Source of the DNA: Halopseudomonas aestusnigri
GTDB taxonomy: Bacteria > Pseudomonadota > Gammaproteobacteria > Pseudomonadales > Pseudomonadaceae
DNA length: 64,000 nucleotides
Direction of reading: 5' to 3'
NCBI RefSeq assembly: GCF_002197985.1
Contig: NZ_NBYK01000002.1
Location: 1-64,000 of the forward strand
Shown here one piece after another: positions 57,155 through 64,000 of this stretch. Position 1 is the first letter of the stretch; each line of letters begins with the position of its first letter. The notes beneath the pieces were generated by a model. It saw only the letters and a list, made by a program, of their open reading frames with translations, did not search any database and was not told the origin of the DNA. The translations under genes were made by a program, and so were the position numbers.

Positions 57155-58197
57155 TCCTTCACCGGCCGGACTACCGCTGGCATCGCGTCATAGTCCTCGA
57201 TCCCGACGGGGATCGGCGGCATCCAGCGCAGATCAAACTTGCGCTCCGCAACGCGCTCCGGTGCTTTTGGCCCCTTCCAGAATCCATGCCAGTGCGCGCG
57301 GCGCACATGCGGGCGGGGGCGGGCTTTGCCCGTCTCCGGGTCTATGCTCTGCTGCCCCGTCTCTGCCGCGTGATACGCTCGGCGCAGGGCTGCGCCGATG
57401 CGCACGCCCACGTCCCACTCGCGGGTTTTCTCAGCCGGAAACAGCCGCCAGCCCTGTTTTGTGCGTTTGGGCTGCGGGTTGCTCGGGCGTTGGCCTGGGG
57501 TGCCGATCTCGTCCGGCTGGCTGCACAAAAACAGCAGCAGGCTGATGACGTGCTCCAGCTCGTCCAGCAGCGCGAGCAGGCCGGCCTGATCCTGTCGGCC
57601 CTGCTGCAGCTGCCCGGTCGCCCTGGTGTAGCCGGCCATCGTCGCCTGACGCATGGACTCATCAAGTGCGCGGTCCAGCGCCTCGGCCAGTGGCCAGCTA
57701 CCCAGATGCAGGGGTAGGGGTGTCAGCTGGTCATCGCAATCAAACACCAGCCGCAGCTCATGCCCGCCGGAGTTGACGTCGTATTCCAAGTGCGCGAAAA
57801 ACCCGTGCAGCGGCTGGCCGGTAAACGTCAGCCCGGGCGTCTCGATGTACACGCACCACTCAGGCAGGTGGTAGAGCACCTGGCAGGGTATGTCCCTGTC
57901 CACCGGCGTCTCGGCAACTCGCTCATATAGGGCCGGGTCAAACCGATAGATGCCCTGTGTCACCCGCCACGCGGCCAGCGCTCCAAGCCTGCCCACGTCT
58001 GCTGCCTGCGCAAGCGGGTCAGCGCCCGGGCTGGCAGTCACAATCGCGTGTACCCCGCCGAGCGGCAGAAAGCACCACTCCGGCCAGTCTGGCAGGTCCT
58101 TGCCTTTGTCCTGCCGGAAGGCGTCAATCTGGCGCCACGCGCCGGGGTACAGCTTCCCGGCGGTGATGAGGTGTTGCTTGGGCCGGGGTGCGCTCAC
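57151..58197 (-). CDS. acrVA2: AcrVA2-family protein, putative type V-A anti-CRISPR
   Basis: A 348-residue protein starting at GTG 58197, in a GTGA overlap with the regulator gene. It fits the AcrVA2 family: GKLYPGAWRQIDAFRQDKGK, CFLPLGGVHAIV, GALAAWRVTQGIYRFDPALY, LPEWCVYIETPG, PANPQPKRT-like SNPQPKRTKQGWRLFP, and the terminal RPHVRRAHWHGFWKGPK with DLRWMPPIPV. Moraxella AcrVA2 lowers Cas12a production by acting on its nascent message. Homologues are common on plasmids and phages of hosts without Cas12a, so its target here is open. The assignment is from memory of family sequences. Confidence 0.78.
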   Translation of the reverse strand: MSAPRPKQHLITAGKLYPGAWRQIDAFRQDKGKDLPDWPEWCFLPLGGVHAIVTASPGADPLAQAADVGRLGALAAWRVTQGIYRFDPALYERVAETPVDRDIPCQVLYHLPEWCVYIETPGLTFTGQPLHGFFAHLEYDVNSGGHELRLVFDCDDQLTPLPLHLGSWPLAEALDRALDESMRQATMAGYTRATGQLQQGRQDQAGLLALLDELEHVISLLLFLCSQPDEIGTPGQRPSNPQPKRTKQGWRLFPAEKTREWDVGVRIGAALRRAYHAAETGQQSIDPETGKARPRPHVRRAHWHGFWKGPKAPERVAERKFDLRWMPPIPVGIEDYDAMPAVVRPVKE

Positions 58198-58583
58198 TGC
58201 TCGCCCTCCGCCTGCGCCCGGGCAATCTCGATCGCACGGCGGATCCCGGCAGACAGATTGCCGTCGCCCAGCTGTTGGGCGTATTCGACTGACTCGTCGT
58301 CGATAAACACATTCCGGCGCTTGCCGTTGACTGTCGGCACCGGACCTGGCTTACGCTTTGCGATCTTCATCAGTTCCTTGTTGACCGTCATTTGCTCTCT
58401 CGCTCGCTCTGCAGCTGTCATGGATTTATAAGCTGCTGTCTGTGCAGCCCACGCTTCGGCAAGGGTCGATGCTTCGATATCCATTTCTGCTAGCTTGCTG
58501 TAGTCGCCCTCGAGGGCGGCGCATGCCGCCTTGTATACCGCTTCCGCCCCGTGCTCTCTGACCGCGTGCTGGATAGTGATCAT
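58194..58583 (-). CDS. Ribbon-helix-helix protein, candidate regulator of the island
   Basis: A 129-residue protein. The N-terminal 70 residues are helical (AVREHGAEAVYKAACAALEG). The C-terminal part, NVFIDDESVEYAQQLGDG followed by NLSAGIRRAIEIA, is a typical ribbon-helix-helix DNA-binding domain. A basic linker (KIAKRKPGPVPTVNGKRRN) precedes it. GAGGAGG lies before the ATG. It sits between the unknown 91-residue gene and the acrVA2-like gene, the place of an Aca autorepressor. Binding to the TATACACAC repeats is inferred. Confidence 0.7.
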   Translation of the reverse strand: MITIQHAVREHGAEAVYKAACAALEGDYSKLAEMDIEASTLAEAWAAQTAAYKSMTAAERAREQMTVNKELMKIAKRKPGPVPTVNGKRRNVFIDDESVEYAQQLGDGNLSAGIRRAIEIARAQAEGEQ

Positions 58584-58593
58584 GTCTGCCTCC

Positions 58594-58869
58594 TCAAGCC
58601 ATGCGGGATTTTACGATTTGGATTTCCAGCTGAGTGACGCCAGCCTCCGCTTCGATCTTGGCCAGGTCCTTGGTGGCCACCTGGCCGTTTTTGCTGTACT
58701 TGGCAAGGGCGGCGCCCCATGCAGCTTTGTAGGTGGTGATGTTGCCGATGATGTGCTGGATGCGGGCTTCAGCCTTGGCTTCCGCTTCGGCCTGGGCAGC
58801 AGCCAAATGAGGGTTGTAGCCTTCGCCGCCTTCGTTGTGGGTCAGGTTGTACGCGGTAACTTTGTTCAT
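58594..58869 (-). CDS. Unknown 91-residue protein, first gene of the anti-CRISPR operon
   Basis: Directly behind promoter copy B with GGAG before the ATG. Sequence: MNKVTAYNLTHNEGGEGYNP, an alanine/glutamate-rich helix (AAAQAEAEAKAEARIQHIIG) and a charged C-terminal helix pair. No family recognised. It shares its promoter type with acrIF11 and its operon with the regulator and acrVA2-like genes, so it is a candidate new anti-defence protein. Confidence 0.65.
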   Translation of the reverse strand: MNKVTAYNLTHNEGGEGYNPHLAAAQAEAEAKAEARIQHIIGNITTYKAAWGAALAKYSKNGQVATKDLAKIEAEAGVTQLEIQIVKSRMA

Positions 58870-58871
58870 GG

Positions 58872-59011
58872 TGTTCTCCGTTCGAGACTCGCCGGGTTCC
58901 GCCGGTGCGGTGGGTAGGCTTCTTGCCTCTCCATGGGTCTAATTATATACACACCAATTAACCGCACAAGGATTATGTGTGTATAAATTAAAGAGGCCGA
59001 CGAACGGTCAT
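58872..59011 (-). repeat. 140-bp promoter/leader repeat, copy B
   Basis: Second copy of 57015-57154 (138 of 140 identical). The -10 TATAAT is at 58942-58947, the -35 is TTGTGC at 58964-58969, and the inverted repeat arms are 58946-58954 and 58977-58985. It drives the 91-residue gene, the regulator and the acrVA2-like gene. Confidence 0.95.
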
Positions 59012-59034
59012 GATGGGGTGTGCGCGGATTGGTG

Positions 59035-59053
59035 TTGCTACAAATTTGCTACA
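59035..59053. promoter_or_regulatory. Probable integrase arm-type sites, right
   Basis: Two direct copies of TTGCTACA (59035-59042 and 59046-59053), the octamer found three times near attL. They lie 63-81 bp inside attR. An AT-rich stretch (59058-59100) separates them from the core and could bind IHF. Confidence 0.55.
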
Positions 59054-59102
59054 GGCGGTTTTATATTTATTATATCTGTATGATTTAATTGAAAAATAAA
59101 AC

Positions 59103-59195
59103 TCAGGCGCTCCAATCCATCATCGGCGCAACGCTGAAGCGGCGATTGGGCTCTTGGCGCGTGGTTGCTGGGCTGGATGTGGGTTCCGGGTGCAT
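59103..59195 (-). pseudogene. dusA: Displaced 5' end of host dusA
   Basis: A 30-codon stub starting [20 protein letters not shown] and stopping two codons after the core (DWSA-stop). It is the original host start of dusA left behind by integration. The intact gene now uses a phage-derived start ([10 protein letters not shown]) at attL. Confidence 0.85.
59116..59166. repeat. attR core (51 bp)
   Basis: Exact match to 13928-13978, marking the right end of the prophage. Confidence 0.93.
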
Positions 59196-59458
59196 TTCTG
59201 ACTGCCTGTTAGGTTGCTGAACTCTGCTGCCAACCCCTTTGCGCGCTGCTGGCGTTGATGCTGTGAGAGGCCTGCGATGGTGTCCGACGGGCTGGGGGCG
59301 AGCAGTTTATCAGGAAAGTCGGTGCTCGGCGGTAGCCTGTCCGATCGGCGGGGCTGCTATGCCTTTGGCGTCGGGCTTGCGTTGGGTCTGTATCGATTGC
59401 TGTCCCTGTCACGATTGCATCCTTACAATGCGACCCTTTTCGCAAAAGCTCAGTGTTT
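59167..59458 (+). other. Host flank with a possible integrase-gene scar
   Basis: About 290 bp without a convincing gene. A 16-bp exact match to the int gene (CAGTTTATCAGGAAAG, 59303-59318 versus 14192-14207) lies in a frame reading AVYQES, like TVYQES of the integrase. The sequence just beyond the core also resembles the phage side (GCATTT...ACTGCCTGTT). An older, decayed dusA-integrated element is a possible source. No clear endA promoter was seen. Confidence 0.4.
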
Positions 59459-60400
59459 ATGAAGTCTCTGATCGTTTCCCTTTTTGTTCTGCTGTGTGTT
59501 GTTCCCCATGTGTTTGCCGATGCGCCCGAGGGGTTCTCTGCGGCCAAGGCTGTGGCCAAGCGGCATATTTTCTTTGATGAGTTTGCCTTGGAGCAGGGTG
59601 ACCTGTACTGCGGTTGTCGCTGGGACTGGGTAGGGCGATCCGGGGGGCGAATTGATGCCGATTCCTGCGGCTACGAAACCCGGGCCCAGCAGGTTCGGGC
59701 TGAGCGCATTGAATGGGAGCATATCGTGCCGGCCTGGGTATTCGGTCATCAGCGCCAGTGCTGGCAGAGCGGTGGTCGGCGCAATTGTACGGCGCAGGAC
59801 CCGGTATTCCGTGCCATGGAGGCTGATTTGTTCAACCTCTATCCCGCCGTCGGCGAGGTTAACGGCGATCGCAGCAACTACCAGTATGCGATGGTACGCG
59901 GGGTATCGCCGCAGTATGGTGCCTGCCCGTCAAAGATCGACTTCAAGGGGCGGGCTGCCGAGCCGCGGGATGAGGTCAAGGGGCTGGTCGCGCGGGTGCA
60001 TTTTTACATGTACGACCGTTATGGGTTGTCGATGTCCCGTCAGCAGCAGCAATTGCTGATGGCCTGGGATCGGCAGCATCCGGTGAGTGAGTGGGAGCGT
60101 GAATGGAGCGATCGTACCGCACGGGTGATGGGCCATGAAAATCCGTTTGTGACAGGTGCAGCCGTGTGGACGCGTGGCCATCGGCCGTCCCGTTCTGGCC
60201 TGGTATCGGCAGCGCCGGAGACTGGTCAGCCGGCGTCCATCAGGTCAGGTGTGATCATCGGCAACCGTAACAGCCGGGTATATCACCTGCCGGACGGCTG
60301 CCCGAGCTACGATCGAGTCGCGGAGCGTAATCAGGTGCATTTCGAGAGTGAAGAGCAGGCGCAGAGGGCGGGCTTCAGCAAGGCGGGCAACTGCCGTTAG
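59459..60400 (+). CDS. endA: Endonuclease I family, secreted or periplasmic
   Basis: A 313-residue nuclease with a signal peptide (cleavage near VFA|DAP). The EndA core has CGCRWDWVGRSGGRIDADSC, the active-site region RIEWEHIVPAWVFGHQRQCW, DLFNLYPAVGEVNGDRSNYQ and FKGRAAEPRD. A C-terminal extension (about 255-313) with VIIGNRNSRVYHLPDGCPSY looks like the small Ada-type metal-binding module found on secreted nucleases. It degrades extracellular or periplasmic DNA. It starts at ATG 59459; the GTG six bases earlier is less likely. Confidence 0.88.
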   Translation: MKSLIVSLFVLLCVVPHVFADAPEGFSAAKAVAKRHIFFDEFALEQGDLYCGCRWDWVGRSGGRIDADSCGYETRAQQVRAERIEWEHIVPAWVFGHQRQCWQSGGRRNCTAQDPVFRAMEADLFNLYPAVGEVNGDRSNYQYAMVRGVSPQYGACPSKIDFKGRAAEPRDEVKGLVARVHFYMYDRYGLSMSRQQQQLLMAWDRQHPVSEWEREWSDRTARVMGHENPFVTGAAVWTRGHRPSRSGLVSAAPETGQPASIRSGVIIGNRNSRVYHLPDGCPSYDRVAERNQVHFESEEQAQRAGFSKAGNCR

Positions 60401-60586
60401 TACCTGTCTGCCGGGCGGTGCGCTCTGCGGTGACGCCGCCATTCACCCCGTTGATAGCATCGTGATCACGGCAGGCGTAGTGCTTTCGTACCCGGCAGCG
60501 ATCGGACAGACTCATTGTTAAGCCCGTTCCAGACGGCTTTTGCCCGCCGCAGAGCGAGGCGCTACAACAACAATAGAGGTCAGCCC

Positions 60587-61948
60587 ATGCAGCAGCCACA
60601 ACAAGCCAGAAATGCCTGGCGTGTGCTCTTCCTTCTTTTCCTGGCGAACATGTTCAACTTTTTCGACCGCACCATTCCGGCGATCATTATTGAGCCGCTG
60701 CGCATGGAGTGGGATCTGAGCGACTTTCAGCTCGGCCTGGGCGGTACGGCCTTTACGGTCATCTATGCGCTGGCCGGCATTCAGCTCGGCCGCATGGCTG
60801 ACATCGGCTCGCGCCGCAAGATCATGGGCTGGGGCCTGGCGGTCTGGAGCGGCTTTACTGCGCTGACCGGTGCTGCCTGGAACTTCTGGAGCTTCCTGAT
60901 TATTCGCATGGGTGTCGGCGTGGGCGAGGCAAGCTATGCCCCTGCGGCAAATTCGCTGATTGGCGACCTGTTCCCGGCGCACAAGCGTGCCCGCGCCATG
61001 GGTATTTTCATGCTGGGCCTGCCGCTTGGGCTGCTGCTGGCGTTCTTTACGGTTGGCGCCATGGTCGAGGCATTCGATAGCTGGCGTGCGCCGTTCTACA
61101 TTGCTGCTGTCCCGGGCCTTGTGCTGGCGGTCTTCGTGTTCATGATCAAGGAACCTGCCCGTGGCGCTGCCGAGGTGGTCAGGACCAGCGCGGCACCGGT
61201 CGACAAGCCGATGCGCAAGATATTCGCGGTGCGTACCTTCTGGTGGCTGACGCTGGCCGGGCTGGCCTACAACTTTGCATCCTATGCCTGCAACTCGTTT
61301 ATGGTGCCGATGCTGCAGCGGTACTTTCACCTGTCGTTGCAGCAGGCCGCGGTGTCCACCGGCGTTATCGTGGGTGTGACGGGCCTGATCGGTCTGGTTA
61401 CGGGCGGTTGGATTGCCGACAAGGTTCATCAGCGCTGGGCAACCGGGCGACTGATGTTCGGCGCGATCAGCATGCTGATCTCCGCGCTCGCCACCGGCTA
61501 CGCGTTGCTGCAGGATGAGATTGCGATTGGTCTGTTTATCACCGTGTTCTCGATCGGCTGGCTCTTTTCCTACAACTACTTCACCAGCGTTTACACCGCC
61601 ATTCAGGATGTGATCGAGCCGCGTCTGCGTGGCACGGCGGTGGCCCTGTTCTTCGCCTGTCTGTATCTGCTCGGCGGTGGCATGGGGCCGGTTGTGGTCG
61701 GCTTGCTGTCAGATCAGTTTGCCGAGGCGGCCCGGGTCGCGGCCGGCGCTGCGGAGATGAACGAGCTGTTCAAGGCTCAGGGGCTGCATGACGCCATGAT
61801 TTCTATTCCGGTTGCACTGCTGGCGGCCATGGCCGCGCTGCTGATGGGCGCGCGCTCCTTCGTTGCGGACAGCAAACGGATGGAGGCGTCGATGGCAGCC
61901 GATGCACAGCTGATCGACGAGGCTGATGCTGCTTCAGCACCGGCGTGA
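60587..61948 (+). CDS. MFS transporter, spinster-like
   Basis: A 453-residue inner-membrane transporter with about 12 helices. Motifs: LANMFNFFDRTIPAIIIEPL in helix 1, GRMADIGSRRKIMGWG (A-motif), GVGVGEASYAPAANSL in helix 4. It belongs to the same subfamily as the MFS at 3.3 kb. I start at ATG 60587 with AGAGG upstream; the frame is open 24 codons further. Substrate unknown. Confidence 0.87.
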   Translation: MQQPQQARNAWRVLFLLFLANMFNFFDRTIPAIIIEPLRMEWDLSDFQLGLGGTAFTVIYALAGIQLGRMADIGSRRKIMGWGLAVWSGFTALTGAAWNFWSFLIIRMGVGVGEASYAPAANSLIGDLFPAHKRARAMGIFMLGLPLGLLLAFFTVGAMVEAFDSWRAPFYIAAVPGLVLAVFVFMIKEPARGAAEVVRTSAAPVDKPMRKIFAVRTFWWLTLAGLAYNFASYACNSFMVPMLQRYFHLSLQQAAVSTGVIVGVTGLIGLVTGGWIADKVHQRWATGRLMFGAISMLISALATGYALLQDEIAIGLFITVFSIGWLFSYNYFTSVYTAIQDVIEPRLRGTAVALFFACLYLLGGGMGPVVVGLLSDQFAEAARVAAGAAEMNELFKAQGLHDAMISIPVALLAAMAALLMGARSFVADSKRMEASMAADAQLIDEADAASAPA

Positions 61949-62045
61949 AGCTGGTGCTGCACTTGCTGTCTTCTTGGTGAGGACAGGGCAGGGGCCGCTC
62001 CCCCGGCTTGCCTGAACCGCGCACGGTGTTACCTGTGCAAGCTCA

Positions 62046-63404
62046 TCAGGTGTAACTGTCGTGCCCGGGCTGCAGGGCATCGAGCAGGTTACCAACCTTG
62101 GTGAGGGTTTCCTGGTATTCGGCGTCCAGTTCGGAGTCGGCAACGACGCCGCCGCCGCCCCAGCAGTAGATGCTGCCCTGGTGGCATACCAGGCTGCGAA
62201 TGGCGATATTGAAATCCATCTGGCCTTCGCAGCCAAGGTAGCCAACACTGCCGCAATACAGGCTGCGACGCACCGGTTCCAGCTCCTCGATAATCTGCAT
62301 GGCGCGAATCTTCGGCGCGCCGGTGATCGACCCGCCGGGAAAGGCGCGCATCAGCAGGTCGATGGCATCGCTGTCGCTGCGCAGGCGGCCGGTGATACTG
62401 CTGACCAGATGGTGCACGTTGGGATAGCTTTCCAGGCTGAACAGCTCAGGTACCCGAATGCTGCCGGGCTCGCAGCTGCGACCGAGATCGTTGCGCAGCA
62501 GGTCGACGATCATGAGGTTCTCCGCCCGGTCCTTTTCGCAGCGCTGCAGTTCTTCGGCCAGCGCTTGATCCTGCTGCGGTGAGCTGCCCCGCGGCCGCGT
62601 ACCCTTGATCGGCCGCGTCTCCACCCGGCCGTTCTGAACTTCGATAAAACGCTCGGGCGACAGGCTCAGCAGGGTGCCGCCAGCCATTTCCAGATAGGCA
62701 GAGAAAGGCGTGGGGCTGCGCTCGCGCAGCGCGCAATAGGCGCTGAGGGGATCGCCCTGGTAATGGCTGCTGAACCGTTGGGCCAGGTTGATCTGATAAC
62801 AGTCACCGGCATGAATGTAATCCTGAACCCGGGCGAAGGCCTCAGCGTACTGTGCCTTGCCTTGTTCGGCCGCGAAAGGCTCGCATAGCGAGAATGCTTG
62901 CCTGGGTGCCGGGTTGCTGCCCAATTGCCTGAGCAGCGCCTGCTGCCGTTCGCTGGGCACCTGGGGATGGCAGACCAGCCAGCAGCGCTGAAGCTGATGG
63001 TCGCTGACTACGCTCCAGTCGTAGAGGCCGAAACTGAGGTCCGGCAGAGCAATGTCGTGCCGTGCAAGGCAGGGCAGGGACTCCAGCTGGCGACCGTAGT
63101 CATAGGCCAGGTAACCGACCAGCCCCGCGCCAAACGGTAAACGCAGGTCGCCGGGCCAGCGAGCCGGCCCAAGCTGTTGCAGGGCTGCACGCAGGTGCTG
63201 TTGCACCTGTGCAGCGGGCTGGTCATCGATGATCTGCAGCAGCGGGCCTGCACAAAGGATGCTGTAGCGACCGAGCTGGTTGCGCCGGTCCGCCGAGTCG
63301 AGCAGCACCGGCGCGCCAAGGGCGCGCACGGACTCAAGCCGGGGGGTCGGATCAGCCTGGTAGGGCAGCTCGTGCAGCCGATACGCGGGAGTGTCTCCGG
63401 TCAT
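62046..63404 (-). CDS. pabB: Aminodeoxychorismate synthase component I
   Basis: PabB makes 4-amino-4-deoxychorismate from chorismate for folate synthesis, with ammonia from PabA. The 452-residue protein has the chorismate-binding domain: YQINLAQRFS, SLSPERFIE, PIKGTRPRG (with the PabB-type lysine where TrpE has alanine), ENLMIVDLLRNDLGR, FPGGSITGAPKIRAM and the final GGGGVVADSELDAEYQETL. Its ATG overlaps the end of the upstream ATP-grasp gene by 4 bp. Confidence 0.94.
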   Translation of the reverse strand: MTGDTPAYRLHELPYQADPTPRLESVRALGAPVLLDSADRRNQLGRYSILCAGPLLQIIDDQPAAQVQQHLRAALQQLGPARWPGDLRLPFGAGLVGYLAYDYGRQLESLPCLARHDIALPDLSFGLYDWSVVSDHQLQRCWLVCHPQVPSERQQALLRQLGSNPAPRQAFSLCEPFAAEQGKAQYAEAFARVQDYIHAGDCYQINLAQRFSSHYQGDPLSAYCALRERSPTPFSAYLEMAGGTLLSLSPERFIEVQNGRVETRPIKGTRPRGSSPQQDQALAEELQRCEKDRAENLMIVDLLRNDLGRSCEPGSIRVPELFSLESYPNVHHLVSSITGRLRSDSDAIDLLMRAFPGGSITGAPKIRAMQIIEELEPVRRSLYCGSVGYLGCEGQMDFNIAIRSLVCHQGSIYCWGGGGVVADSELDAEYQETLTKVGNLLDALQPGHDSYT

Positions 63405-64000
63405 GCGGTGCCGGCGTTCGCCTCGTCGCTGGACATCGGCGCATTGGGCAGCTTGCCGAAGTGCTTCTGGGAAAACGCAACGCGCTCTTCAACGGATTCC
63501 TCGCGGCCTTCCTTTTTCAATTGGGCGAGGTGCCGCTCGACGATGTGCGCGCGGGTAGTCAGGCCGGCATCGTTGGCGATCTGAATGTTCAGGCCGGGTC
63601 GGGCGTTGAGCTCCAGAATCAGCGGACCCTTGTCCTGATCCAGCACCAGATCCACGCCGATGTAGCCCAGGCCCGACAGCTCATAGCAGGACGCCGCCAG
63701 ACGCATGAAGCCGTTCCAGTCCGGCAGCTGCACGCCGTCCACCTCGTTGGTGGTGTCCGGGTGCTTGCTGATGATCTTGTTCAGCCAGGTACCCTTGAGG
63801 GTGATGCCGGTTGCCAGATCGACCCCCACACCGATGGCGCCCTGGTGCAGGTTGGCCTTGCCGTTCGATTGCCGAGTCGGCAGTCGCAGCATGGCCATGA
63901 CCGGGTAGCCCATCAGGCAGATAATGCGAATGTCCGGCACACCTTCATAGCTGATGCTCTTGAAGATCTGGTCCGGGGTAACACGGTATTCGATCAGCAC
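63401..64000 (-). CDS. Alpha-L-glutamate ligase-like ATP-grasp protein (3' part only)
   Basis: The last 199 or so codons of a gene that begins beyond the right edge. It is an ATP-grasp enzyme related to RimK: GAIGVGVDLATGITLKGTWL, GLGYIGVDLVLDQDKGPLIL and the metal-binding ELNARPGLNIQIAN. The substrate is unknown; family members are annotated as glutamate-ligase-like. The methionine at 64000 is not the true start. Confidence 0.82.
   Translation of the reverse strand: MLIEYRVTPDQIFKSISYEGVPDIRIICLMGYPVMAMLRLPTRQSNGKANLHQGAIGVGVDLATGITLKGTWLNKIISKHPDTTNEVDGVQLPDWNGFMRLAASCYELSGLGYIGVDLVLDQDKGPLILELNARPGLNIQIANDAGLTTRAHIVERHLAQLKKEGREESVEERVAFSQKHFGKLPNAPMSSDEANAGTA

Larger units (their letters stand above)
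13928..59166. mobile_element. Prophage, lambda-type siphovirus integrated in dusA
   Basis: A temperate phage of about 45.2 kb between two exact 51-bp direct repeats. It has an integrase at the left end, a CI/Cro switch, replication genes, an iteron array, a lambda-like head module (Nu1, GpA, gpW, portal, S49 protease, gpD, gpE), tail genes with a 1097-residue tape measure, a fibre, endolysin and spanins, and a leftward accessory island at the right end. The absence of sheath genes and the presence of gpU/gpV-like tail genes indicate a long non-contractile tail. It may be impaired: dam is internally deleted, a traR-like gene is frameshifted, an IS lies upstream of the tape measure gene, and no tail chaperones were recognised. 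Confidence 0.95.

Overview
The window is a gamma-proteobacterial chromosome segment, most likely from the Pseudomonas/Halopseudomonas group. It holds an integrated lambda-type siphophage of about 45.2 kb. The host gene order on the left (PA2817-like gene, fadE, MFS, yadGH-type ABC exporter, queF, DUF4404, HAD hydrolase, thioesterase, mlaA, PilZ, rssB/rssC, tal, dusA) matches, from memory, the PA2817-PA2795 region of P. aeruginosa. No tRNA or rRNA gene was seen.

Layout. 1-13.9 kb is host DNA. 13,928-59,166 is a prophage in the 5' end of dusA, bounded by a 51-bp exact repeat (attL 13928-13978, attR 59116-59166). The octamer TTGCTACA lies just inside both ends (three copies left, two right) as probable integrase arm sites. 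The phage supplies a substitute 5' end, so dusA stays intact at attL, and a 30-codon stub of the old 5' end is left at attR. From 59.2 kb host DNA resumes (endA-type nuclease, a second MFS, pabB, a partial ATP-grasp gene).

Prophage. The integrase is at the left end. A leftward early operon (24.2 to 15.2 kb) encodes two PrtN-family proteins, an internally deleted adenine methylase, a large cytosine methylase, a MazG-like protein, a DUF2303 protein, an Acb2-like anti-CBASS protein and many small genes. The switch is a CI-like S24 repressor and a Cro-like protein flanked by matched operators (TACCT-N3-AGGTA) inside the -35/-10 spacers of PL and PR. Rightward come a run of six stem-loops, a CII-like gene, a TraR-like gene broken by a 23-bp tandem duplication, a primase, an SF3 helicase, a nine-copy iteron array (probable origin), a Q-like gene, a holin, lambda-type head genes (Nu1, GpA, gpW, portal, S49/scaffold, gpD, gpE), tail genes, a tail fibre with a lectin-like tip, endolysin and spanins.

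Accessory cargo. (1) A leftward anti-CRISPR island at the right end (56.6-59.0 kb) contains an AcrIF11 homologue, an AcrVA2-family homologue, a ribbon-helix-helix regulator and an unknown 91-residue protein. It is driven by two copies of a 140-bp promoter/leader carrying a TATACACAC inverted repeat. (2) A membrane-WYL-TerB moron and a second membrane-anchored moron sit in the tail module, each next to the same terminator/RBS cassette. (3) A 2,012-bp ISL3-type element with a passenger gene and an 8-bp target duplication lies in a terminator T-tract. Together with Acb2 and the methylases, the prophage appears equipped against CRISPR, CBASS and restriction. The deleted dam, frameshifted traR and absence of recognisable tail chaperones show some decay.
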